Assembly (NCBI GenBank): GCA_963767635.1
Contig: CAVYEM010000001.1
Coordinates: 2,294,001-2,358,000 of the forward strand
Origin: CAVYEM01 sp963767635
GTDB taxonomy: Bacteria > Vulcanimicrobiota > Vulcanimicrobiia > Vulcanimicrobiales > Vulcanimicrobiaceae
Direction: 5' to 3'
DNA: 64,000 nucleotides
Below the pieces are notes generated by a model. The model saw nothing but the letters and a program-made list of their open reading frames with translations, searched no databases and was not told the origin of the DNA. Position 1 is the stretch's first letter, and each line of letters opens with the position of its first letter. Both the position numbers and the translations under genes were made by a program. Below, piece by piece: positions 24,503 through 33,731 of the stretch.

Positions 24503-25693
24503 ATGGTTGGTGCGTTCGCTCGTACTTGCGCGGCGTTTGCGTCCTTGACGGTGACGATGTGTGCGCCCGCGTTAGCCGGCACCACCGGACCATTCGAAGC
24601 CGCAGTGCAGGGCGCGAATGCGGCGATCAAGCGGACGATGAACGCGCACCTTCCGGACGGCGTCCTCGGGCAAGTTCCGCCGGTCACGCAGCAACCCGTG
24701 GGCGGCAATCAACAAACCGGTCTACCCACCGGCTTGACGTACACGTTCGATTTTTCAGTAGCGCATTCGCTCGGCAATACCGGCTCCTTTGGTAGCCGAT
24801 GGCTTGCAGGGGGAACCGACGCTGTGCTCGGTTACGGGTTCGATTCCACGACGCGTGTGGTCGCAAATTACTACGAACTGCAGCACTATCCGGTTGGCTT
24901 CAACAGCGGTACGGTGCCGCTGTATCTTCCCGCCGGTTTTCCGCCGGCGCTCGGCGTAAATCCGAGCTGCGTCGATTTGAGCGGCGCCGCGAGCGGGACC
25001 TGTCAGGGCATTTCGAAGCCCATCGACGTAACGACCAAAGACAAATTCGCGCTGTTCATGTTCGAAAAACTGTTCACTGTGGGCAAGGTCGCCGGCCGCA
25101 GCGTCCCGATAGTGGTTACGCCGACGTACGTTTCGCGCTGGTCAACGGTCAATGCATCCAACGGGAACAACGATGTGGTCCCGTTCGTCGATTCAAACGG
25201 CGTGCCGCACACCGACGTCAGTACCCGAACCGCGCAAGTGTACTCCCTCGCAGTGACGGTGCCGTTTCTCAAAACACCGAAGATGTTCGGCACCTTCACG
25301 GCGGCGCCGACGTGGCTCGTGCACACTGCCGGGCTAAATCAACAGAACCACGCGCAGATCTATCAAATCTTGTATTTGGAATATTCGATTTCACCACTGG
25401 CGAAGATTTTCTTCGAACCCCAGGTCTCCCGCGACTACTTGCCGTCGGATCCGTACGCGCAACACTTGGCGGCATATTTTCTCGGAGCGTCCCAGCAAAT
25501 CGGCAAGCGCGGTTTCGTGCAGGTCGTACTGAACAGCGGGAGCCCGACCAACTACAGCCCGTATGGAGTCAAGCAACTCAATTGTCTTGCGCTGCCGTGC
25601 TCTGCCAACACCCTTCCTAGCGTCGGGGGCTTGAAAGCATCGCAGGTGCAGATACAGTTCGGCTTCGGCTCCCCCAGCGTCATCCAATTTTAG
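24503..25693 (+). CDS. Exported protein, probable outer-membrane beta-barrel
   Basis: 396 residues from ATG 24503 (GGAG at the right distance; ATG 24497 is the alternative). The signal peptide is MVGAFARTCAAFASLTVTMC...APALAG. The mature part has many alternating short beta stretches (TYTFDFSVAHSLG, AQVYSLAVTVPFL, IYQILYLEYSISPLAKIFFE) and the last residue is Phe (QIQFGFGSPSVIQF), typical of outer-membrane barrels. I know no named family. It is followed 36 nt later by a secreted SGNH lipoprotein gene, and the two may work together. The barrel assignment is inference from the strand pattern. Confidence 0.65.
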   Translation: MVGAFARTCAAFASLTVTMCAPALAGTTGPFEAAVQGANAAIKRTMNAHLPDGVLGQVPPVTQQPVGGNQQTGLPTGLTYTFDFSVAHSLGNTGSFGSRWLAGGTDAVLGYGFDSTTRVVANYYELQHYPVGFNSGTVPLYLPAGFPPALGVNPSCVDLSGAASGTCQGISKPIDVTTKDKFALFMFEKLFTVGKVAGRSVPIVVTPTYVSRWSTVNASNGNNDVVPFVDSNGVPHTDVSTRTAQVYSLAVTVPFLKTPKMFGTFTAAPTWLVHTAGLNQQNHAQIYQILYLEYSISPLAKIFFEPQVSRDYLPSDPYAQHLAAYFLGASQQIGKRGFVQVVLNSGSPTNYSPYGVKQLNCLALPCSANTLPSVGGLKASQVQIQFGFGSPSVIQF

Positions 25694-25729
25694 CGCCTGA
25701 CGCGCTAGTATCGTATGGAGTTCGCATCG

Positions 25730-27309
25730 ATGTTCAAATCGCTTCACCGCACGGTCGTGCTGCTCGCGATATCCGCGATAGCCGCATGCAGCTCCGCGAG
25801 CACGCCGTCCGTCACGCCAAGCCCGCTGCCATCCGGCGCGGGACTCACGCAGCAGGCGTTCGTGGGCGTAGGTGATAGTCTGACGTTCGGCGAGCAATCC
25901 GACGGACAGCTGGGTGTCTTGACGACGAGCCCCGTCTCAGGATTGCCGGGCGGCGTCGTCCCGCCCGGGCAAACGATGGGATTTTGGGCGCTGATGTACG
26001 CACAGATGAACGGAATCGTCGTCGATCCCGCGCTTGGTGTGTGGAACACCGATACGCGGTTCGGCGCGCCGGCGACCTCGCCACTGCCGCTGATAAACGC
26101 TCCGGGGCTAGGCGAGACAGCTCGTCGTTTCGGCAATGAATCCGCCGTTCGCCGCGACACATTCCGGGTGCGATCAATTCAATCAAGCGGCATTCTCACC
26201 CACGCTTTGGCGGCAGACACGCGCCAATCCGGCGGGTCCCATCGCGGATTTGGGCGTGCCGGGCATCACGATGCACGAGGCGCTGGCAATGACGGCGCCC
26301 TTGACGGGGCCGCCCAACGCGCCCGGCTGCGGCTATGTCACTCTGCCGGGCGATATTACTTCCGGCGGCCTGCAATCGCTCGTTTCCGGCGAGAGCGAAC
26401 TATTCTACGCCGTTCTCGGGCAATTTCAGGATACGTTGGGACGAGGCAAAGTCACAGAGCTCGCCGCAGCGGTTTCGCTCAGTCCGAAACTGACGACGGT
26501 TTGGCTGGGCGGAAACGACGTGCTCAAATTCATCTTCTCTCACGGGCAGTCGCCCATCACGGATTCGCCGGCGCAAATGGCAACCGATCTAACGACGATC
26601 GTGACGACCCTGGAGAAGGCCGGCTCCAAAGTCGTCGTGGGCAACCTACCGGATATTTTGGGCAACCCGTCGACCGGCGAACTGCCGGTTCCGCAGTTCT
26701 TTCCGCAAATCAAGCCTCGCGGCAGATTTGACGGCGCTCGGCGTGAACCCGACGGCGGCCGGACAAATCGCAGGCTACATTTCGGCGACGTACACCAAAG
26801 GTAACGGTGGATTCTTGACGGAGAGCGGGTTTTTCAGCCTAGTTTCGCAACTCAAAACCAATCCTGCCGCGCTTCCCAACCTCGATCCGAATGGCCCGGG
26901 AAGCGGCGACGGCCCGCTGTATCTGGATCAATCGTTTGCCGCTCAAGTCATCGCGCTCAATGCCGGATACAATCAAACGATCAACGGCGTCGCGTCGGCG
27001 ACGGGCGCCGGTCTCGCGGACGTTCAAAGCGTGTTCCGGAGTCTGAACCCCGGCGGCGTGCCGCTGGCTCCCGGCATCACGCTCACGCTCCAGTTCGGCG
27101 GCGGCCTGCTCAGTTACGACGGGGTGCATGCGTCCAATACGGGGTACGCGATAATTGCGAACGTGTTCATCGGCGCAGCCGATACGAAGTTCGGTTTGGC
27201 CATCCCGCCGCTGAGCACCGCGCAAATCGGCGCGATCGCACAAAACGATACGTACAATCCTTACGTCATCAAAGCCGCCAACCCGGCATGGCCGTTCCCG
27301 CTTCCGTAG
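25730..27309 (+). CDS. SGNH/GDSL-type esterase lipoprotein (two frame breaks)
   Basis: Start ATG 25730, with GGAG 8 nt upstream. A lipoprotein signal with a lipobox (LLAISAIAAC) precedes the GDSL block (FVGVGDSLTFGEQSDGQLG). The frame breaks near 26117 and near 26714. Removing one base at each yields 525 residues. The middle block has TVWLGGNDVLKF (the block with the catalytic-site Asn) and the last block GVHASNTGYAIIANVF (Asp/His-type end, here DGVH). SGNH enzymes hydrolyse lipid or carbohydrate esters. Anchored to a membrane by Cys20. Substrate unknown. Confidence 0.85.
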
Positions 27310-27409
27310 GTTTGGAATACCATGGCGCGGATAAGGGATCGTCGCGCGGTGCTCTACTTCGGCAGTGGAAATTCCAGCTCGCGTTGGCGCAGCGCTTGCG
27401 CGAGCGGGG

Positions 27410-28669
27410 CTAAGCGTACACGCCGCGCAGCCGCAGCGCATGCACGACGCGATCGATTCCCATCATGTACGCTGCAGTGCGGTACGGAATGTGATGGCGC
27501 TGCGCAATGCCGCGCAGTTCGTGGAAGTTCGTAATCAACGTATCTTCTAGGCGATCGTTGACTTCGGAAAGCTTCCAGAAGTAGCCCATGCGATCTTGGA
27601 CCCACTCGAAGTACGAAACGGTAACGCCGCCTGCATTTGCCATGATGTCGGGAATCACCGTGATGCCGCGCTCGTTGAAGATGTGGTCCGCTTCGGGCGT
27701 CGTGGGACCGTTGGCGCCCTCGACGATGAGCTTAGCCTTCACCAGCGGCGCGTTCTCGGCTGTGAGGACTTTTTCGAGCGCCGCCGGCACGAGCACGTCG
27801 CAATCGCTGGTGAGCAGCTCGGCGTTGCTGATCTTCTCGCCGCCCCGAAACGCTCCCAAATTGCGATCCTTTTCGGCGAGTTCGACGGCTTTATCCACGT
27901 CGATACCGCCTTCGTCGTAGTATGCGCCGGTGACGTCGGAAATGCCCACGACTTTGCAACCGCGCTGCCGGAAGAGCCGCGCGGCCCACATCCCCACATT
28001 GCCGAAACCTTGAATGACGACGCGTGCATCGCCCGGTGCGATGCCCTCCGTGGCCAGCTCGTCCATAGCGCAGATGGTCACGCCCCGGCCCGTCGCTTCG
28101 ACGCGCCCTTTAGAACCACCGATTGCCAGCGGCTTGCCCGTCACAACACCGGGGGTAGACTGCCGTGTGTGCATCGAGTAGGTGTCCATGAACCACGCCA
28201 TCGTTTGCGAATTCGTGTTTACGTCGGGCGCAGGCACGTCTTTGTCCGGGCCGACGACTTCGACCAGCTCGGCTGCGTAGCGGCGAGTGATCCGCTCGAG
28301 CTCTCCTTGCGAGAGCTTACTGGGATCGCAGGTGACGCCACCTTTGCCGCCGCCGAACGGGAGATCGACCACGGCGCACTTCCACGTCATCCAAAACGCC
28401 AGCGCCGTAACCTCGTCGAGCGTCACGCCGGGATGAAATCGGATGCCGCCCTTCGCGGGTCCCCGCGCGAAGCTGTATTGGACGCGGTAGCCGGTGTAGA
28501 CTTCGAACTCGCCGTTGTCGCGCTGAAACGGAATCGAAAAGATGATCTGGCGAGTCGGGTGCGTGAGAATGGCGCGCATGGTGTGATCGAGTTGGAGCAA
28601 GTTCGCCGCTTCGTTGAAATAGGCGATGCCGTCTCCAAAAACCGATACTTCGCGCACGGCAGTGGTCAT
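27410..28669 (-). CDS. Glutamate dehydrogenase (Glu/Leu/Phe/Val dehydrogenase family)
   Basis: 419 residues. The catalytic lysine regions are YSFARGPAKGGIRFHPG and CAVVDLPFGGGKGG, the catalytic Asp is in VPAPDVNTN, and the Rossmann motif is VVIQGFGNVG. It interconverts glutamate and 2-oxoglutarate plus ammonium with NAD(P). Family members of about 420 residues are the hexameric small-subunit type. Cofactor preference cannot be told. It is a single gene with 130 bp upstream that holds no clear motif. Region 27310-27409 contains nothing I can name. Confidence 0.95.
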   Translation of the reverse strand: MTTAVREVSVFGDGIAYFNEAANLLQLDHTMRAILTHPTRQIIFSIPFQRDNGEFEVYTGYRVQYSFARGPAKGGIRFHPGVTLDEVTALAFWMTWKCAVVDLPFGGGKGGVTCDPSKLSQGELERITRRYAAELVEVVGPDKDVPAPDVNTNSQTMAWFMDTYSMHTRQSTPGVVTGKPLAIGGSKGRVEATGRGVTICAMDELATEGIAPGDARVVIQGFGNVGMWAARLFRQRGCKVVGISDVTGAYYDEGGIDVDKAVELAEKDRNLGAFRGGEKISNAELLTSDCDVLVPAALEKVLTAENAPLVKAKLIVEGANGPTTPEADHIFNERGITVIPDIMANAGGVTVSYFEWVQDRMGYFWKLSEVNDRLEDTLITNFHELRGIAQRHHIPYRTAAYMMGIDRVVHALRLRGVYA

Positions 28670-28799
28670 AAAGCGTTTAGAGCCTCCGCAAGCTGCAGAC
28701 CGTACAGGTTAGGGAACCTATGAAAAAGTCCCGCGCGGCACGAAGCTTTGTCCGAAAGGCGGGGAGCCGCGTGCTTGGCGCTTGGTCGAATGCAATGCT

Positions 28800-29894
28800 T
28801 CACACGTTGAATTTGAAGTTCACCACGTCGCCCTCACGCATCACGTAATCCTTGCCTTCCTGGCGCACCAAGCCGGCGGTGCGAAGCGCTTCCATCGATT
28901 TGTATGCCGCGTAGTCGTCGTAGCCGACGATCTCTGCACGAATGAAGCCCCGTTCGATGTCGCTGTGTATCTTGCCGGCGGCTTGCGGCGCCCGGCTACC
29001 GCGCTGGATCGTCCACGCGCGAACCTCCTTTTCGCCGGCCGTAAGGAACGTCATGAGGCCCAGCAGATCGTACGCCGAGACGATGAGCCGATCCAAGCCG
29101 CCTCTCTCGATGCCGATTTCCGCGCGAAACGCCTGGGCGTCCGATTCGGAGAGGCCCGCGAGCTCCGCTTCTACTTTCCCGCAGAACGCCACGACGCGGC
29201 TGCCCTCGCCCACGGCAATTTCTTCCATGGCGCGCAGAAGCGGCCCCGGATCGGCAATCTGCGCTTCATCGATGTTTGCGACGTAGAGCAGCGGCTTGGC
29301 GGTCAGCAAAAACGATTCGGCGGCGACCTGCGCTTCGAGCGAGTCCCGTCCGAACGCGCGTGCAGGACGGTTTTCTTCGAGCGCCTTGAGAAGATTGTGC
29401 GCCGCGGCCACGCTCGATTTCAGCTTCGGGTTGGCTCGCGCTTCACGCTCCATCTTGTCGATGCGTTTTCGCAGCGTCGCCAAGTCCGCGAGGGCCATTT
29501 CGATGTTGATGATCTCGACGTCTCTGCGAGGATCCGGCATGCCTTCCACATGGCTGACGTCTTCGTCGGCGAACGCCCGAACGACCATGGCAATGGCGTC
29601 AGTCTCGCGGATGTGGCTCAGAAACGCGTTCCCTAGACCTTGACCGGAACTGGCGCCGCGGACCAAGCCTGCGATGTCGACGAATCGTACCGTAGCCGGG
29701 ACGATGCGTTTTGAGTTCACGAGCTGCGCGAGGACGTCGAGCCGCTCGTCCGGCACGGGAACTTCGCCGACGTTCGGTTCTATCGTTGCGAACGGATAGT
29801 TTGCCGCAAGAGCCTGCGCGGACCGGGTAAGCGCATTGAAGATCGTCGACTTACCGACGTTGGGCAAGCCGACGATTCCGCACGAAAGAGCCAT
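28800..29894 (-). CDS. ychF: Ribosome-associated GTPase/ATPase YchF (OLA1-like)
   Basis: 364 residues, the normal length. G1 GLPNVGKSTIFNALT, G3 FVDIAGLVRGASSGQGLGN, and in place of the NKxD motif the YchF-typical form seen in LLYVANIDEAQ (specificity shifted toward ATP). The C-terminal TGS domain ends VREGD-type (KDYVMREGDVVNFKFNV). Family members bind the 70S ribosome and affect stress responses. Stands alone; the ATG follows a low-homology gap with no gene. Confidence 0.96.
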   Translation of the reverse strand: MALSCGIVGLPNVGKSTIFNALTRSAQALAANYPFATIEPNVGEVPVPDERLDVLAQLVNSKRIVPATVRFVDIAGLVRGASSGQGLGNAFLSHIRETDAIAMVVRAFADEDVSHVEGMPDPRRDVEIINIEMALADLATLRKRIDKMEREARANPKLKSSVAAAHNLLKALEENRPARAFGRDSLEAQVAAESFLLTAKPLLYVANIDEAQIADPGPLLRAMEEIAVGEGSRVVAFCGKVEAELAGLSESDAQAFRAEIGIERGGLDRLIVSAYDLLGLMTFLTAGEKEVRAWTIQRGSRAPQAAGKIHSDIERGFIRAEIVGYDDYAAYKSMEALRTAGLVRQEGKDYVMREGDVVNFKFNV

Positions 29895-30015
29895 GGCGAA
29901 CGCGCCCGTTCGGCCGCCGCCTTCCCTCGCCCTGGCTGCCCGGCTGCTTCCCTAAGGAATCTCCGAAAAGGTTCCCTAGGAATGATTGCGCGGGGAGCGC
30001 GTAGGATAGGCTCTC

Positions 30016-30489
30016 ATGCGGCAAATGAAGGTTGACAAGCTGGGCATCGACCTGCTTACGCACGATCCGGTTGTCATCCTCAAAGATATAGACGGCAAGC
30101 GTTTCTTGCCGATCCTGATCGGCCCGTTCGAAGCGACGGCTATCGCGCTCGCGCTGGAAGGCGCACCGGTTCCCCGGCCGCTCACGCACGATCTTATGCG
30201 GACGATCTTTGAAACGCTCGGCGCACGGCTGGAGCAGGTCGTCGTTCATGACATCCGCGAATCGACGTTCTTCGCCAAACTCATCGTTCGCAAGAACGGC
30301 GAACTGGCGGAGATCGACGCTCGTCCTTCCGACGGCATCGCGCTGGCTCTGCGCATGAGCGCCCCGATTTACGTATCCGACAAGATCGTGCTCGAAGAAT
30401 CCGTCCCGGACAAAAAGGGCGACGAAGCCGAAGTCGAGCGCTTCAAGAAATTCATCGACGATCTCAAACCGTCCGATTTCAATCGCTAA
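30016..30489 (+). CDS. Bifunctional nuclease-domain protein (DUF151)
   Basis: 157 residues. The BFN/DUF151 domain covers about residues 1-130 (ILKDIDGKRFLPILIGPFEA, then DARPSDGIALALRMSAPIYV). The acidic-basic tail has a charged helix (KKGDEAEVERFKKFIDDL). Proteins of this family have reported DNase/RNase activity in plants and are common in bacteria without a defined role. The only nearby features are divergent ychF and a degenerate TTGTCATGC repeat after the stop. Confidence 0.88.
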   Translation: MRQMKVDKLGIDLLTHDPVVILKDIDGKRFLPILIGPFEATAIALALEGAPVPRPLTHDLMRTIFETLGARLEQVVVHDIRESTFFAKLIVRKNGELAEIDARPSDGIALALRMSAPIYVSDKIVLEESVPDKKGDEAEVERFKKFIDDLKPSDFNR

Positions 30490-30512
30490 CCTTTGTCATG
30501 CCGAGCCCGTCG

Positions 30513-32156
30513 CTAAATATCCCAATCCCACACCCGGTACCACGGCGTGCTGCTCGGGTTGATCTTAAAGTTACGCAGATCGGGTGAATGCACGCTGATT
30601 CTGCGGCGTTCGTAGAGCGCGATGTACGGGATCGTGCGCCAAAGAAGCGGCTCGGCACGGTGATATGCGGCGGCCCGCTCCAGCGGATCGTCGGTCGAGA
30701 GGCCTGCGGCCTCGTAGCGGTCGACTTGCCGGTTGCAGTAGCGGTAGACGTTTTCGCCGCGAGGATAGAAGAACTCGCAGCCGATGTAGTACAGCATGTC
30801 AGGATCCCACGAAAGCGTCGTGCCGTACGCGGAAAAGTCATAGGTATTCCCGTAAATCGGTCCGTCGGGCGTGAAAATGGCGTTGTACGCGTACGCCTTT
30901 ATCGCTAGGCGCACGCCGATAGCGCTAAAGTATTGCTGCAGTTGCACAGCCGTCATTTTTTCAGAAGCGGATCCGGCGATGATGTCCAGCGAGTAGTCCA
31001 GCCGTACTGCGGCCTTGGTTCTAACGCCGTCGGTCCCACGCTCATAACCGGCAGCGTCCAACGCCGCGTTAGCCGCTCGCGGATCGTACGCGTAAGCGGA
31101 ATTCCGCGTGTAGCCCAAAGCCGTGGGCGGAATGATATCGTGCGCCTGCGTGGCCGTGCCGTGGGCCAGTTTGGCGATCAGCGAGGCGTAATCGATAGAC
31201 ATGGACAGCGCCCGGCGTACGCGCACGTCATCGAGTCCGCGCCGGCTCTGATTGAGGATCAATAGCACCTGCGAATTCCAGGGATAGAGCGCCGTAACGA
31301 CGTCCCGCAGGTGCCGGTACTGCTCGTATTGCGTAACGGCCGGCGAGGCCACCAGATCGATATGATGCAGGCGCACTTCGTTCAAAATCGATTGGTCGTC
31401 GGGAATTACGTAAAATTCGATGCGTCGCAATTTGGGCACGCCCCGATAGTAGAGGGGATTGCGCACGAACAGAATCTCTCTGCCGCGGTCCCAGCGCACG
31501 AACTTGAACGGACCGCTGCCTACGGGAGCGGCGTTAAACGGCACCTGGTTGATCGAGCGATATTTCGAAAGCAAATGCGCCGGCAGAATCGGCTTGCCGC
31601 CTTCCTGCAGCGGCGCGAAGAATTTTGAGACGAACGGCGGGTAGCGGTGCTTTAGCCGGACCACGACTGTGTACGCGTCAGGCGTATCGATCCTCGTGAT
31701 TTCGGTATAGCCTTCGCGGTGCAGCGTGTTGTTGTTCGGATTGACCACGGCTCGCCAGGAGAACTTCACGTCCGCAGAGGTTAATGGTGCACCATCTTGC
31801 CAACGCACGCCGTGCCGCAGGTGGTAGATGTAGGTTTTTCCGTCTTTTGATATCCCGCCGTCCGCCATCGTCGGCACGTGCGTGGCCAAATCGCCTTCCA
31901 GGCCTCCCCGATCGTTAGCGACGACCAGATACGAATACAACAGCGACGAGAGAAAGTACACGAGGTCCATCGTTGACAGATATTCGTTCAGGTTGTCGGG
32001 ATCCGACAAATCCGCGATCCGCAAGACGTGCGGAATGCTCCACGTGTGGCGATTTCCAATCGGCGCCGTGCCCGTGCCCGCGTACCGGCACCCGGTTTGC
32101 GCCAGCACCGCAGCGCACATCAGAGTAGCGGTAAAGGCTCGCGCATGCGTTCTCAT
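30513..32156 (-). CDS. ABC transporter solute-binding lipoprotein (SBP family 5, peptide/nickel type)
   Basis: 547 residues with a lipoprotein signal (MCAAVLAQTGC). The family 5 signature is seen in RHGVRWQDGAPLTSADVKFS, and PVGSGPFKFVRWDRGREIL and VRRALSMSIDYASLIAKLAH are also diagnostic. These proteins deliver oligopeptides or nickel to an Opp/Dpp permease. No permease or ATPase genes lie beside it, so the rest of the transporter must be elsewhere. Periplasmic peptide import would fit the tandem S9 peptidases. Confidence 0.93.
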   Translation of the reverse strand: MRTHARAFTATLMCAAVLAQTGCRYAGTGTAPIGNRHTWSIPHVLRIADLSDPDNLNEYLSTMDLVYFLSSLLYSYLVVANDRGGLEGDLATHVPTMADGGISKDGKTYIYHLRHGVRWQDGAPLTSADVKFSWRAVVNPNNNTLHREGYTEITRIDTPDAYTVVVRLKHRYPPFVSKFFAPLQEGGKPILPAHLLSKYRSINQVPFNAAPVGSGPFKFVRWDRGREILFVRNPLYYRGVPKLRRIEFYVIPDDQSILNEVRLHHIDLVASPAVTQYEQYRHLRDVVTALYPWNSQVLLILNQSRRGLDDVRVRRALSMSIDYASLIAKLAHGTATQAHDIIPPTALGYTRNSAYAYDPRAANAALDAAGYERGTDGVRTKAAVRLDYSLDIIAGSASEKMTAVQLQQYFSAIGVRLAIKAYAYNAIFTPDGPIYGNTYDFSAYGTTLSWDPDMLYYIGCEFFYPRGENVYRYCNRQVDRYEAAGLSTDDPLERAAAYHRAEPLLWRTIPYIALYERRRISVHSPDLRNFKINPSSTPWYRVWDWDI

Positions 32157-32208
32157 CCCGCACCTAGTTCGAGGGGTGAGGGCGTTTTCCCAGAATCCAG
32201 CGCCTCCT

Positions 32209-33015
32209 ATGCAGACTCAAGAGCGCGCCGAAATCGGCGTTTTTGGCGGTTCGGGCTTCTATTCACTGGTTGAGAACGCGCGAGAGGTTCCGATTGAAAC
32301 CCCGTACGGTGCGCCCAGCGACCAGCTCGCACTAGGAGAGATCGCGGGGAAACGCGTGGCGTTTCTGCCGCGGCACGGCAAAGACCACCGCTTTCCCCCG
32401 CAAGCCATCAACTACCGCGCAAACTTGTACGCCATGAAAATGCTGGGCGTCAAACGCATTATCGCGCCTACCGCGTGCGGTTCGCTCAAACCCGAGGTCA
32501 AGCCGGGTTCGATGGTCGTCGCCGATCAGGTCGTCGACCGTACCAACGCGCGGAAGGATACGTTTTACGACGGACCGATCACGACGCACGTGAGCTTTGC
32601 CGATCCCTATTGTCTGACGATGCGCCCAATTGCCATTGCAGCGCTTCGTTCGCTTGGAATCGATACTCATGAACGCGGGACGATCGTGGTCATTCAAGGC
32701 CCCCGTTTTTCGACGCGCGCCGAATCTCGCTGGTTCGCCGCTGCCGGATGGGAAGTCATCAACATGACGCAGTATCCCGAATCTTACTTAGCGCGCGAAT
32801 TGGAAATGTGCTACGTCAACATCTCGCTCATCACGGACTACGACGTCGGACTCGAAGGAATCGGCGGAATCGAACCGGTCTCGCACCACGAAGTGATTGA
32901 AGTGTTCAATCAAAACAACGCACGCGTCAAGGACGGCATCCATCGCATCATCGAACGGCTTGACGTCGATGCGGATTGCAAGTGCCGGCACGCGCTCGAA
33001 GGAGCGCGAGCCTAA
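32209..33015 (+). CDS. mtnP: S-methyl-5'-thioadenosine phosphorylase
   Basis: 268 residues from ATG 32209 (an upstream extension is open but lies opposite the divergent lipoprotein gene). Start region EIGVFGGSGFYSLVENAREV and FLPRHGKDHRFPPQAINYRA are the MTAP signature with phosphate-binding residues; TACGSLKPEVKPGSMVVADQ and INMTQYPESYLARELEMCY also match. It splits MTA, the by-product of spermidine synthesis, into adenine and methylthioribose-1-phosphate. That links it to speE at 62 kb. Closest alternative is the purine nucleoside phosphorylase branch; the NMTQYPE motif favours MTAP. Confidence 0.92.
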   Translation: MQTQERAEIGVFGGSGFYSLVENAREVPIETPYGAPSDQLALGEIAGKRVAFLPRHGKDHRFPPQAINYRANLYAMKMLGVKRIIAPTACGSLKPEVKPGSMVVADQVVDRTNARKDTFYDGPITTHVSFADPYCLTMRPIAIAALRSLGIDTHERGTIVVIQGPRFSTRAESRWFAAAGWEVINMTQYPESYLARELEMCYVNISLITDYDVGLEGIGGIEPVSHHEVIEVFNQNNARVKDGIHRIIERLDVDADCKCRHALEGARA

Positions 33016-33041
33016 GGATGCGGGACCAAGGACTCGAGCCG

Positions 33042-33731
33042 ATGCTGTACGTCAAAGCGCTTGGGGTATACGCAGGCAACTTAGGCGTGCTGCTGGCACC
33101 GCTCGTTGCGGCCGCAATTGCCTTGGGCCTGGAATACGCGCAGGGGCCGTTGTTCAATCCAATCGGCGGCGCGGGAGATCCAATCATCGGCTTTATCATC
33201 CAGATCATCCAGGGATTCGCGTTCGCGTTCGCCGTGATCTTCGCCGACGATGCGTGGCGGCACGGTCGCGCGGGCCTGCGAGCAGCGTGGGAGCAAACAC
33301 GCCGGCGAGCGGGCGACATCTTTATCGCCGTTATCGGCTTTTTCTTCCTGATCTACGTCGCGCAGCTGATCGGCGGCATCATCGGCGGGATCGTGCGCGT
33401 ACCGTACATTAGTCTCGCGTTGGGCGCGCTGGCGGTCTGGGCGTTCATCTACGCCATCCCTGCAGCGGCTATCGGCGGCATCCCCGCAGGCGGCGCCTTT
33501 TCGAGATCGCTGCAAAGCGCGCGCCGTTATCCGCTCTCGACGGCAATCTTGGTGATCGTCAGTCTGCTCGTGTATTACTACGTCGGGATGATCGTTCCGG
33601 ATAAGCTTGGCCCGTATCTGGGCATCGGGTACGACGTGGCGCGGATCTTGCTTACCGCCATCGCGCTCGGCTACGTGGCGCTCATCGTTGCGCGCCAATA
33701 TACGAACCTGGCGTTTCGCGTGCGGTGGTAA
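33042..33731 (+). CDS. Integral membrane protein, unknown function
   Basis: 229 residues with about six hydrophobic segments (LGVLLAPLVAAAIALGL, DIFIAVIGFFFLIYVAQLIGG, VYYYVGMIVPDKLGPY). ATG 33042 is preferred over 33018 because AAGGA lies at the right distance. The GG-rich segment IIGFIIQIIQGFAFAFAVIF and AIPAAAIGGIPAGGAF recall DUF4013-like or similar bacterial membrane proteins, without a firm match. It follows mtnP by 26 nt and its stop abuts the convergent holB stop. Confidence 0.75.
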   Translation: MLYVKALGVYAGNLGVLLAPLVAAAIALGLEYAQGPLFNPIGGAGDPIIGFIIQIIQGFAFAFAVIFADDAWRHGRAGLRAAWEQTRRRAGDIFIAVIGFFFLIYVAQLIGGIIGGIVRVPYISLALGALAVWAFIYAIPAAAIGGIPAGGAFSRSLQSARRYPLSTAILVIVSLLVYYYVGMIVPDKLGPYLGIGYDVARILLTAIALGYVALIVARQYTNLAFRVRW

